Source: JBFJKD01 sp038106145
Lineage (GTDB): Bacteria > Pseudomonadota > Gammaproteobacteria > Pseudomonadales > Porticoccaceae
Assembly: GCA_038106145.1 (NCBI GenBank)
Contig: JAYODD010000001.1
Location: 182,557 to 246,556, forward strand
Direction of reading: 5' to 3'
DNA length: 64,000 nucleotides
A program made the translations under genes and the position numbers. Positions 18,389 to 26,853 of the stretch are shown here, piece after piece. The first letter of the stretch is position 1. Every line of letters begins with the position of its first letter. A model generated the notes under the pieces. It searched no databases and was not told the origin of the DNA. It saw only the letters and a list, made by a program, of their open reading frames with translations.

Positions 18389-18524
18389 AGCCTGAGCGCT
18401 GAGTTGCTATGGGGAGTACCGCCTTCACCTTAGTTAAAGCATCCCTGTTTGTTCTGCCACATGGGTCGCGTCGGCTTGACTACGGGCGCCGCGTCATCCT
18501 TCAGCCCAGCCGAGCGACGGGCTG

Positions 18525-19085
18525 ATGCAGGCCAAGATTCTACGTCTCAACCTGGCTGGTCAGCCGATTGAATGGCTCGACTGGCAGACTGCCGTGTGTC
18601 TGTACGCCCGCGAACTGGTGGTGTGGAGTCTGGGGGAGGTCGTCAGGAAAGTTCATGGGGGGCACTCGCGTATTACCGGTGCCCAATCGGTGGTGGAACT
18701 GCCCAGCATCATTGCCTGCGGCGGTGAGCAAATGGGCCGCCCACGCCGGGATTATCGCCTGACCAACCCGGCGTTGTTTGCGCGGGACAACTATATTTGC
18801 ATGTATTGCGCCCGCCAAACCGAGATCGGCGTGTTGACTCGCGACCATATCGTGCCGCTCTCCCGTGGCGGCAAGGACCGTTGGGAAAATGTCGTCGCCG
18901 CCTGCCGCCGCTGTAATCAGCACAAGGCAAATCACCTGCTGGAAGAAGTCAATATGGAGTTGGTGGCATTGCCCTTTAGACCCAATAACGCCGAATACCT
19001 GGCGCTGATCAACTCGCGGCGTATTCTGGGGGACCAGATAGAATTTTTACGCAGCCAGTTTTCCAGTAACAGTCGCTGGATCTAG
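18525..19085 (+). CDS. HNH endonuclease domain protein
   Basis: The 186-aa protein has an N-terminal region of unknown role and an HNH fold at about 85-145. The fold comprises CMYCA, LTRDHIVPLSRGGKDRWEN and CRRCNQHKAN, that is, two CxxC zinc pairs around the DH catalytic motif. This stand-alone type is widespread in Proteobacteria and its substrate is unknown; it is not part of a visible restriction system or mobile element here. It has its own predicted promoter at 18361. Confidence 0.87.
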   Translation: MQAKILRLNLAGQPIEWLDWQTAVCLYARELVVWSLGEVVRKVHGGHSRITGAQSVVELPSIIACGGEQMGRPRRDYRLTNPALFARDNYICMYCARQTEIGVLTRDHIVPLSRGGKDRWENVVAACRRCNQHKANHLLEEVNMELVALPFRPNNAEYLALINSRRILGDQIEFLRSQFSSNSRWI

Positions 19086-19188
19086 CTGCGTCATTGCGTT
19101 GGCCGCCGCTGGTCCAAGCTACCTGGCCTGAGCGGGTACATAGCCTCACTTCTATTTAATTTAACCCCAGTACTTGCGGAGAAATATT

Positions 19189-19968
19189 GTGGACTTAGGT
19201 ATCGCGGGCAAATCCGCTATCGTGTGCGGTGCAAGCCGAGGGCTGGGTCGCGCCTGTGCCCTCGCGCTGGCGCGGGAGGGTGTGCGCGTCACCATTGTCG
19301 CCCGCGATCAGGCGGTATTAGCAGAGGCCGCGCAGCAGTTGGGTAAAGCCAGTGGTAATGAGGTGGTCAGCATTGCCGCTGATATCACCACGGATGTCGG
19401 ACGCGACGCGGTAATGGCGGCCTGTCCTGCCCCCGATATTCTGGTGAACAATGCGGGCGGTCCGCCGCCGGGAGATTTCCACGACTGGGGACAAAAGCAG
19501 TGGTTTGATGCGATCAATGCGAACATGTATAGCAGCATCGATATGATCCGACGCTGTATCGACGGGATGGCCCAACGGCGTTTTGGGCGCATCGTCAATA
19601 TCACCAGCGCGGCGGTTAAATCACCGTTACCCGAACTGGGCCTGTCGAATGGTGCGCGCGCCGGTTTGACCGGATTCGTGGCGGGTCTGGCACGACAATA
19701 TGCGCAGCATAATGTGACGATCAATAATCTGTTACCGGGGGTTTTCGCGACGGAACGGGGCGATGCTTTTCTCACCGGCCGCGCGGTCCGCAACAACAAG
19801 ACACTGGAGGCGTTTCGATTGGAATATTGCAAGATGGTCCCCGCCGGTCGCCTGGGGGTGCCGGAGGAGTTGGGGGCTACCTGTGCGTTTGTGTGTAGCG
19901 TGCACGGCGGTTTTATTGTTGGACAAAATATTGTTCTCGATGGAGGGTTGTTCCCCGGTACTTTGTGA
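19189..19968 (+). CDS. SDR-fold protein lacking the usual catalytic Tyr/Lys
   Basis: About 259 aa, Rossmann-fold short-chain dehydrogenase type. The cofactor motif GASRGLGRA and NNAG are present, and NITS supplies the serine strand. Where YxxxK is expected the sequence reads LSNGARAGLTGFVAG, so Tyr is Ser and Lys is Arg. This matches a known subgroup resembling FabG but without the catalytic tetrad; activity therefore cannot be assumed. The GTG at 19189 is chosen because GGAG lies eight bases upstream; the frame opens 15 bases earlier at a TTG. Transcribed alone, convergent with an NSS transporter. Confidence 0.85.
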   Translation: MDLGIAGKSAIVCGASRGLGRACALALAREGVRVTIVARDQAVLAEAAQQLGKASGNEVVSIAADITTDVGRDAVMAACPAPDILVNNAGGPPPGDFHDWGQKQWFDAINANMYSSIDMIRRCIDGMAQRRFGRIVNITSAAVKSPLPELGLSNGARAGLTGFVAGLARQYAQHNVTINNLLPGVFATERGDAFLTGRAVRNNKTLEAFRLEYCKMVPAGRLGVPEELGATCAFVCSVHGGFIVGQNIVLDGGLFPGTL

Positions 19969-20004
19969 CAATATTCATTTTACGTTTTGTATTGAGAGCA
20001 GGTA

Positions 20005-20028
20005 GAGAAAACTGACCGCGGTTTTCTC
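20005..20028. terminator. hairpin between convergent genes
   Basis: GAGAAAAC and GTTTTCTC form a perfect 8-bp stem with an 8-base loop between the SDR (+) and the NSS transporter (-). No long T-run follows, so termination is only plausible. Confidence 0.35.
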
Positions 20029-20060
20029 CATAGCCAAATTTGTGCGGAGCCGTGAATTAT

Positions 20061-21410
20061 TCAGTCAATCACTGCTTGCACAAACACGGCGATAATCAGC
20101 AAGGGGCAAAAATAGCGCACATAGGGTGGCCACAGTTTCCAGAATAAACTGTGTTTCGCGCAGGGGTAGCCCCGCTGAATTTCCGTTAACAGCCGATTGC
20201 GATCAAACACCCACCCGGCGAATACGCAGATAACAACGCCGAGCAGAGGCTGGCTGTATTTAGTGGTAACGTCCACCACCCAAGCAAACAGGGTGTCAAA
20301 GTTGACCGCGATTACCACGCTACAGGTAAAAATTAAGGCACCGACAATCCAGGTAAGTCGCTGTCGCGATACCTCGAACCGTTCCGTGGCGAAGGCTACC
20401 GGCGCTTCAAGCATGGAAATGGACGAAGTTAGTGCCGCAATGGTCAGCAAGGTAAAAAATGCGAAGCTGACCAAGTAGCCAATCGCGCCCATGGCGGCAA
20501 ACAGCATCGGCAGGGTGTCAAAAATTAATCCTGGTCCGGAAATCAAACTGCCGTCAGCGTTATAAATTTGCAGGCCTTTATTTTGCGCGGCGAACAGTGC
20601 TGGCAAGATCATTAGCCCGGCGAGGAACGCGATGGCGGTGTCGATTAACGTCACCATGGCGCCCGTCGTTGGCAAATTTTCCTCGGCGCGCATGTAAGAG
20701 CCGTAGATCATCATGGTGCCGACCCCCAGGGACAGGGAAAAAAAGGCCTGCCCCAGGGCGCTGATCAACAATTGCGGATCGGTGATCCGGGCGAAGTCGG
20801 GCAACAGATACAGTTGTAAACCCCGCATGGCGCCGGGCAGGGTAAGCACATAGGCGATAAGCGCGAACATCAGGACGATCAGCGCTGGCATCAATCGTCG
20901 CGACCAACGCTCGATGCCGCGTTCGATGCCGTGGGCCACTACGACAATTGTCAACAGGGAAAAAATGCCGCAGAAAATAATATTGCGTGCTGTCCCGAAA
21001 CTGGTTAGCCAGGCAAGCGCGTATTCGTACTGCGCGACCGCTGCAACCGACGTCAGCAGATGTGCGATCATCCAGCCTGCCACCAATGCATAGAAGCTTA
21101 GAATAAGGCTGGCAACTAATACGCCGTACAGTCCTGTGAATCTGCCGATAGTCCGCGTTGACGTGCGTTGCCCTGCGCCGGACAGGGCGGTGACAATATT
21201 GCTGCGGGTATGCCGCCCGATAATCAGTTCAGCCATTAACGCCGGGTAGGCCAGGCTGAAGGCCAGTATAAAATACACCAGCACAAATGCACCGCCGCCG
21301 TTGCTGGCGGTGTTGGTGGGAAAGCTCCAGATATTGCCGAGGCCAACCGCGGAACCGGTGGCGGCCATCAAAAAGCCAAAACGGGAAGAAAACTGTCCTC
21401 GATTCTGCAT
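20061..21410 (-). CDS. NSS-family sodium-dependent transporter
   Basis: A 449-aa inner-membrane carrier of the neurotransmitter:sodium symporter (LeuT) fold. The first helix shows the sodium-site and unwound motif GSAVGLGNIWSFP, then SNGGGAFVLVYF, and about eleven further hydrophobic segments. Likely imports an amino acid or related amine with sodium; the substrate cannot be read from sequence. A second member of the family lies at 56532. It lies 141 bp downstream of the enoyl-CoA hydratase on the same strand. Confidence 0.92.
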   Translation of the reverse strand: MQNRGQFSSRFGFLMAATGSAVGLGNIWSFPTNTASNGGGAFVLVYFILAFSLAYPALMAELIIGRHTRSNIVTALSGAGQRTSTRTIGRFTGLYGVLVASLILSFYALVAGWMIAHLLTSVAAVAQYEYALAWLTSFGTARNIIFCGIFSLLTIVVVAHGIERGIERWSRRLMPALIVLMFALIAYVLTLPGAMRGLQLYLLPDFARITDPQLLISALGQAFFSLSLGVGTMMIYGSYMRAEENLPTTGAMVTLIDTAIAFLAGLMILPALFAAQNKGLQIYNADGSLISGPGLIFDTLPMLFAAMGAIGYLVSFAFFTLLTIAALTSSISMLEAPVAFATERFEVSRQRLTWIVGALIFTCSVVIAVNFDTLFAWVVDVTTKYSQPLLGVVICVFAGWVFDRNRLLTEIQRGYPCAKHSLFWKLWPPYVRYFCPLLIIAVFVQAVID

Positions 21411-21551
21411 TTTTTTATCGTCGAGCTGAACGTGGCAGTTTACATCTTAAACCGTTTGCAGGAGTTGTGAAAATTGCGAATTGTTGCGCAGCCGAGCCTC
21501 GCGCGCAGACGTAGCGCGTTACCGCTGCATCCCTGCGCGCGAGAAGTTACC

Positions 21552-22313
21552 TTATTTGAATACGGGCTTGCGTTTTTCGCGAAATGCGCTCACGCCTTCG
21601 ATTGTGTCGTCGTCCATAAACAGAAAAGGCATGCAGTCTTTGGCGTAGCGTAGCTCGGCGCCGCCCAGTTCCCGGTTGTAGATCGACTTGGCCATGCGAA
21701 TAGCCATTTGTGGTCTGGTGGCCAGTTTTTGCGCTAACTCCAGCGCGCGCGCCAGCAGGTCATCGTGGGGAACCACTTCCAGAGCGAGTCCAAGGGCAAC
21801 GGCTTCCTGTGCCGTAATGGGTTCGCCCAGCATGCTCAGATATTTCGCGCGCTGCCGTCCCACCAGCTCATTGAGACGCACAATGGCAAATCCCGGTAGC
21901 AGGCCCAGCTGTATTTCCGGTACCGCGAACTTCGCGCGTTCCGAGGCGATCACAAAATCACAGGCTATCGAAATTTCAAAACCGCCGCCGTAGGCAAGCC
22001 CGTTTACCGCGGCAATAACTGGTTTTGTGCAGCGCTCGCACAGGGACAGAAAATCCAGCACTTCATCGATGAAATTTTTGGCGTAGGTGGTAGTGAATTC
22101 AAACCCGCTGATGTCGGCCCCTGCGCAGAACGCCTTCTCTCCTGCACCGGTAATGATGATTGCACGCACAGTGCTATCTTTTTCCGCCGCCGCCAGCGCC
22201 TTGGTAATACCGCCACGGATACCGGTACTGAGGGCATTCAATTTATGCGGTTCGTCGAGGGTGAGGACGGCGGTGGTGCCGTTTTTTTCATAGTTGACGC
22301 TGTCAAAACGCAT
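21552..22313 (-). CDS. enoyl-CoA hydratase/isomerase family protein
   Basis: The 253-aa crotonase-fold protein. Seen: FCAGADISGF (oxyanion hole and CoA contact), NGLAYGGGFEISIACDF and VPEIQLGLLPGFA, which keep both glutamates used by hydratases. Probably hydrates a 2-enoyl-CoA in beta-oxidation or a side route. The ATG at 22313 with GGAG seven bases upstream is preferred over a TTG at 22358. A terminator separates it from the RND genes upstream. Confidence 0.92.
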   Translation of the reverse strand: MRFDSVNYEKNGTTAVLTLDEPHKLNALSTGIRGGITKALAAAEKDSTVRAIIITGAGEKAFCAGADISGFEFTTTYAKNFIDEVLDFLSLCERCTKPVIAAVNGLAYGGGFEISIACDFVIASERAKFAVPEIQLGLLPGFAIVRLNELVGRQRAKYLSMLGEPITAQEAVALGLALEVVPHDDLLARALELAQKLATRPQMAIRMAKSIYNRELGGAELRYAKDCMPFLFMDDDTIEGVSAFREKRKPVFK

Positions 22314-22475
22314 GGTTTTCGCTCCGATAACATTGACGAAATTTTTGTCGGCCGCCAAATTATTTTGCGTAGCGATGTTGGCCGTTACCCGGGTTTTGTC
22401 CGGCGTCTTTCCCTCGCGGCAACGATTTGCGCGGCTAATACCCTGGGTTTAAGTTGTCGGCTCGGATTACGGATG

Positions 22476-22499
22476 TAAAAACCCGGCGGACGTCGGGTT
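22476..22499 (-). terminator. Rho-independent terminator of the RND operon
   Basis: On the minus strand AACCCG and CGGGTT form a 6-bp stem with an 8-base loop, followed by a T-run, starting at the RND stop codon itself. Confidence 0.75.
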
Positions 22500-25400
22500 A
22501 AGAAACCACCTTTCGGGCCTGCCGCGATTCAATAAAGCCTTCCAATAGAGAATATACTGGCGGAACAACCACCAGCGTTAGCAGCGTCGAGGAAATCATG
22601 CCGCCGATCACTGCCACCGCCAGGGGACCATTGGTTTCGGCGCCCGCGCCGAATCCCAATCCAGCGGGCAACATGGCGAGAATCACTGTAAAGGATGTCA
22701 TCAACACCGGACGCAGTCGGATGGGACAGGCTTCGCGCAAGGCCTGGTGAATAGTCCTGCCTTGCAGGCGATGCTGGTTGGTGATATCCACCAATAAAAT
22801 CGAATTTTTAGCCACCAGACCCACCAGCAGCACCAGCCCGATCATGGAGTACACATTGAGGGTATGTCCCGTCAGCCACAGGGCGGTAATTCCACCGATC
22901 ATGGCCAGCGGTTGCGCCACCATAATGATCAGAGGTTGTACGAAGGAATTAAACTGGCTGGCCAGCACCATATATAACAGCACCGAAGCCAGGCTAAAGG
23001 CAAAGATGATATTGTCCATGGTTTTGCCAAACTCTTCGGATTCCCCCTTGAATTTTACTTCGTAACCGATCGGCATGATCTCCCTGGCCAACGTTTGTAC
23101 CTGCCTGATCGCATCGCCCATGGGGATGGTGGGCGATGCATAGAATGCCGCTGAGTAACGCAGATCATAGCGCGCGATGGATGCCGGTCCGAGTATTTCG
23201 CGCAAAGACGCGACGGTATCGGCCCTGACCATGGCCTCGTCTCGGTTGCGCAGATAAATCTTTTTGAGGTCGTCCCTGGAGGTGAAAGAGCCGTCGGCTG
23301 CTTTAACGCGCACGTCGTAGCGCTCGCCGTCACCGGGATCGTCATTATATTTGGCAACATCCGCGCCACCGATCATGATGTTAATTGCGTTGGCGATATC
23401 CCGGGTGGTGAAACCGAGATCGGCGGCGCGCACAGCGTCGACTTCGAGTTGATACTGGGGTAAATCCAGATTCAAATCCAGATCAACGCGGCCCAACCCG
23501 GGGTCCGCACCGAGTCGCGCATGGAGCTCCTGGGAATAACGGGCTACCTCGTCCAGATTGGGACCGGTCACCACAAATTGCAGCGGTTCTCCGCGCATAC
23601 CCCCGACCACGGGTACCGGTGCGGGAAATGCGCGCACCCCCGGCAGTGCGGCAAACTCCTGCCCCAGCACGGCCAGTAATTCCTGCTGGCTTTGCCTGCG
23701 CTCTTCCCGCGGTATCATGCGTACAAAGCCGATCGCTTCGTTAATTTGCCGGGTGCCAATACCCACCGCAGTAAAATAGCTTTTCACCACGTCACCATGG
23801 CTGGCGAGAATGGCTTCAATTTCTGCAAGTCGGGCATCCGTGTAATCGAGGCCAGACCCCAGGGGGGTTTTAACAATGACCAGAAACCGACTTTCGTCCT
23901 GCTGGGGTGAAAACTCCTTGCCAATATTCGTCAGAAAAAACGAACAGCCGACGACGATCAATCCGGTAAGGCCGATAACCGTCCAACGGAAGTTTAAAAT
24001 CAGCCCCAACAGTTGGCTATAGCCTGATTCGACCGCGCGAAAGCCCCGTTCCAGCCACAGATAGACCCCCGACTCGTGTTTTTCCACCTGTAAAAAGCGC
24101 GAACACAGCATCGGCGTCAAGGTCATGGAGACGAACCAGGAGGCGAGCACGCCAAAGGTGACGACCACGGCGAAGGATTCGAAAAAACGACCTATGACTC
24201 CGCCCAGAAAAATTACCGGTACGAAAATGGAGACCAGCGAGAGCGTGGCCGCCAGAACCGGAAATACCACTTCGGCAGTGCCGTTGATAGCAGCGCTCAT
24301 GGGGTCCCTGTCCACCGACTCTCGATGCCGGTAGATATTTTCGAGTACGACGATGGCATCGTCCACCACGACACCAATAAGCAACAGCAATCCCAACAGA
24401 GTCATGGTGTTCAGGGTCAGACCCATAAAATAAATCACTGCCATGGCCCCTAGCAGGGATATCGGGACAGCGGTAGCGATAATCAGTGTGGAGCGAATGT
24501 TTTTTAAAAAAATCCATACCACCAGGGCAGTCAACAGAGTCCCCAGAACCAGGTGTTCCTTCAATGCATTGACCATCTCGACCACAAACAGGGAGTCATC
24601 GGAGGAGATGGTGAGTTTCATACCCGGTGGCAGCTGCGGTCGAATCTCCTCGTCGAGGCGCCGCCTGACCTCTTCGATAATAGCCACGGTGTTAGCGTTG
24701 GCGATCTTGATCAGACCGAGGCCGACGGTGGGCTCGCTGTTAAAGCGCGCCAAACTGCGAGCGTCTTCCAGACCGTCTTCCACCTCCGCTATATCGCGCA
24801 ATCGCAGTGGCGACCCGTCGCGGTGGGCGATGACCAGATCCGCCAGTTCCCGCGGGTCATGGTATTCCATGTCGAGTTTTATCAGGTGTTCGTTGGAACC
24901 CCCAACCAGGAATCCTCCGGGCATCATGAAATGCTCGTTGCGGATACCGGACACCACATCGCTGGCGCTGACCCCGAGGGCAGCCATTCGTTCGGGGTTC
25001 AGATTAATGCGTATGGTGCGCTCCCGCCGCCCCCCGATACGGATATTGCCGATGCCGTCGACGGTTTCGAGGTTTTTCTTCAGGGTGTTGATGGCATAAC
25101 TGTTGAGCTGTTGCTGGGTGCGATCGCCCTGCAGTGAAATCCACATAATCGGCGAAGCGCCGATTTCCACCTTGGCGACGATGGGCGGTTCGGCGTCTTC
25201 CGGCAACTGGCTGAGTACCTGGTTGACCTTGGCCTGCATCTCGTTAAAGGCCACTTCGATATCTTTATCCAGATCGAAGGTCACCACCACATTGGAAGTG
25301 CCCGGCGTTGAGGTCGATTCTATATGTTCGATGCCGGGCACGCTGTTGACCGCATTTTCGATAATGTTGGTGATTGAGGCGTCGACCACGTCCGGATTGG

Positions 25401-25560
25401 CGCCGGGCATAATCGTGGTAACGGCCACCAGGGGGAATTCGATATAAGGGAAGCGGTCGACACCGATGCGCTGATAACCAATAATGCCGAACAACACCAG
25501 CACCGCCGACAACATGGTTGTCAGGACGTGGCGGTTGATGGACAGCGATGGCAGGGTCAT
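22498..25560 (-). CDS. RND efflux pump, inner-membrane transporter (HAE1/AcrB type)
   Basis: The 1020-aa proton-driven transporter has the tandem arrangement of twelve transmembrane helices and two large periplasmic loops. The N-terminus LSINRHVLTTMLSAVLVLFG is typical, and the proton-relay aspartates are D400-D401 in VVDDAIVVLENIYRHRE. Late motifs GLVAKNSILLVD and ACPIRLRPVLMTS are intact. Its ATG overlaps the adaptor's stop codon (ATGA). No outer-membrane TolC-type gene is adjacent, so that partner must come from elsewhere. Drug, lipid or solvent export is possible; substrate not inferable. Confidence 0.95.
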   Translation of the reverse strand: MTLPSLSINRHVLTTMLSAVLVLFGIIGYQRIGVDRFPYIEFPLVAVTTIMPGANPDVVDASITNIIENAVNSVPGIEHIESTSTPGTSNVVVTFDLDKDIEVAFNEMQAKVNQVLSQLPEDAEPPIVAKVEIGASPIMWISLQGDRTQQQLNSYAINTLKKNLETVDGIGNIRIGGRRERTIRINLNPERMAALGVSASDVVSGIRNEHFMMPGGFLVGGSNEHLIKLDMEYHDPRELADLVIAHRDGSPLRLRDIAEVEDGLEDARSLARFNSEPTVGLGLIKIANANTVAIIEEVRRRLDEEIRPQLPPGMKLTISSDDSLFVVEMVNALKEHLVLGTLLTALVVWIFLKNIRSTLIIATAVPISLLGAMAVIYFMGLTLNTMTLLGLLLLIGVVVDDAIVVLENIYRHRESVDRDPMSAAINGTAEVVFPVLAATLSLVSIFVPVIFLGGVIGRFFESFAVVVTFGVLASWFVSMTLTPMLCSRFLQVEKHESGVYLWLERGFRAVESGYSQLLGLILNFRWTVIGLTGLIVVGCSFFLTNIGKEFSPQQDESRFLVIVKTPLGSGLDYTDARLAEIEAILASHGDVVKSYFTAVGIGTRQINEAIGFVRMIPREERRQSQQELLAVLGQEFAALPGVRAFPAPVPVVGGMRGEPLQFVVTGPNLDEVARYSQELHARLGADPGLGRVDLDLNLDLPQYQLEVDAVRAADLGFTTRDIANAINIMIGGADVAKYNDDPGDGERYDVRVKAADGSFTSRDDLKKIYLRNRDEAMVRADTVASLREILGPASIARYDLRYSAAFYASPTIPMGDAIRQVQTLAREIMPIGYEVKFKGESEEFGKTMDNIIFAFSLASVLLYMVLASQFNSFVQPLIIMVAQPLAMIGGITALWLTGHTLNVYSMIGLVLLVGLVAKNSILLVDITNQHRLQGRTIHQALREACPIRLRPVLMTSFTVILAMLPAGLGFGAGAETNGPLAVAVIGGMISSTLLTLVVVPPVYSLLEGFIESRQARKVVS

Positions 25561-26660
25561 GGTGCGGCCGGTTGGGCGATGGACACTGGTGCGCCATCGG
25601 TCAGAAAGCCGGCGCCATTAACCGCCACCACCTCCCCTGCGGAGATACCCGAGCGTATCTCCACCAGTTCACCCATGTGGTGACCAACCTCGACGACTCT
25701 TTGTTGAGCGGTATTATCGCTAATTGCGTAGACCACATTGCCAGCTGGCCGCAGCACCACGGACTGACGGGGAACGACGATCGTGTCCGCCCTGCGGCCA
25801 ACGACAATAATCCCCGTGACGCTGCCTCCGGGACGCCAGTTACCGGGGTTGTCGATCTGAGTCACCACGTCGATGGCGCGGTTATTGAGCCCTACGGTGG
25901 GCCGAATTTCCTGTATCTGACTGGTGATGGTTACGTCCGGGCTCAACGGCGACGTCAGGCGAATTTCCAGGCCGCGCGCGAGCTGGCCGGCCAATGTTTC
26001 CGGCAGCGGCAGGCGCACGCGCAGACGATCGATATTGGCGACCCGAAACAGGGGCGCGCCGACTTTCACAAAATCGCCGGGGCTGATCAATTGCTGGTCC
26101 ACCACACCGTTAAAGCGGGAGGTAATGGCGGTCTTGTTAACGCCTCTGCGGGATTGTGCCAGGCGCGCTTTGGCGCCTTTCAATTGCTGTTCGAGGGCGT
26201 CCAGTTGTGCGGTGACCTCGTCGAGGCGGTCGATGGACATGGATTTGGCCGCCGCCAGGTCCTGGTAGCGTTGCACCGTCCGCTGTTGATTGGCACGTAA
26301 CACTTCGAGTTGGGCGACTTCGGCCTGGGCGGCCTGTTCCGCAATACGGTAATCGGTGATTTCCAGTTCGGCCAGCACCTGATCAGCGGCCACCGTATCG
26401 CCAATTTCCACCAGCACACGCGCAATGCGGCCTTCCACTTCCGCGGCAATTTGGGGAATTACCAGGCTTTCCAGTTCTCCAACCGACTGTTCGGTGATTT
26501 CTATATCGGTCATTTGCGCTGCAAACGTAGTAATGCGTGTTGCGCGCGCGGCTCGCTGATCGCCCGTCTGTTCGCTGGAGTTTTCGCTACAGCCCGAGGC
26601 CATCAGCAGTGGCACAATCAGCGCGCCGAATTTGCCAATGTTAACAACCGTTTTTACCAT
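25557..26660 (-). CDS. RND efflux periplasmic adaptor, lipoprotein
   Basis: The 367-aa membrane-fusion protein linking the RND pump to an outer-membrane channel. The ATG at 26660 gives a lipoprotein signal with lipobox LMASGC (Cys 24); the frame extends 31 codons further upstream without such a signal. Lipoyl-like halves (AAEVEGRIARVLVEIGDTV and the later DFVKVGAPLF) flank a coiled-coil hairpin rich in Gln/Ala/Leu, then the beta-barrel domain. Translationally coupled to the transporter by a 4-base overlap. Confidence 0.93.
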   Translation of the reverse strand: MVKTVVNIGKFGALIVPLLMASGCSENSSEQTGDQRAARATRITTFAAQMTDIEITEQSVGELESLVIPQIAAEVEGRIARVLVEIGDTVAADQVLAELEITDYRIAEQAAQAEVAQLEVLRANQQRTVQRYQDLAAAKSMSIDRLDEVTAQLDALEQQLKGAKARLAQSRRGVNKTAITSRFNGVVDQQLISPGDFVKVGAPLFRVANIDRLRVRLPLPETLAGQLARGLEIRLTSPLSPDVTITSQIQEIRPTVGLNNRAIDVVTQIDNPGNWRPGGSVTGIIVVGRRADTIVVPRQSVVLRPAGNVVYAISDNTAQQRVVEVGHHMGELVEIRSGISAGEVVAVNGAGFLTDGAPVSIAQPAAP

Positions 26661-26853
26661 TCTTGAGCACCCATGTTGAGCAGCTGTTCCTCGATCCGCA
26701 ATCGTGATTCGCTGGCTGGCTGTTACGGTGACGGGGATGAGGAAACCGATCACGGGAGGGATGTGCCATGGACGGATTACTCGTGGAAAATGTCCTGCGA
26801 GATAGCGAGACCAGCGCGAAACTCCCGACTCAGTTAGTGACCCATATTACCGT

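Larger units (their letters stand above)
17943..18524. other. intergenic region between xseB and the HNH nuclease
   Basis: The 674-bp gap 17851-18524 holds no convincing gene. It contains the palindrome at 17925, an orphan terminator at 18212 and a strong promoter at 18361. A 64-codon open frame from 17942 starts inside the palindrome, lacks a good ribosome-binding site and has no recognisable domain. Confidence 0.6.
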
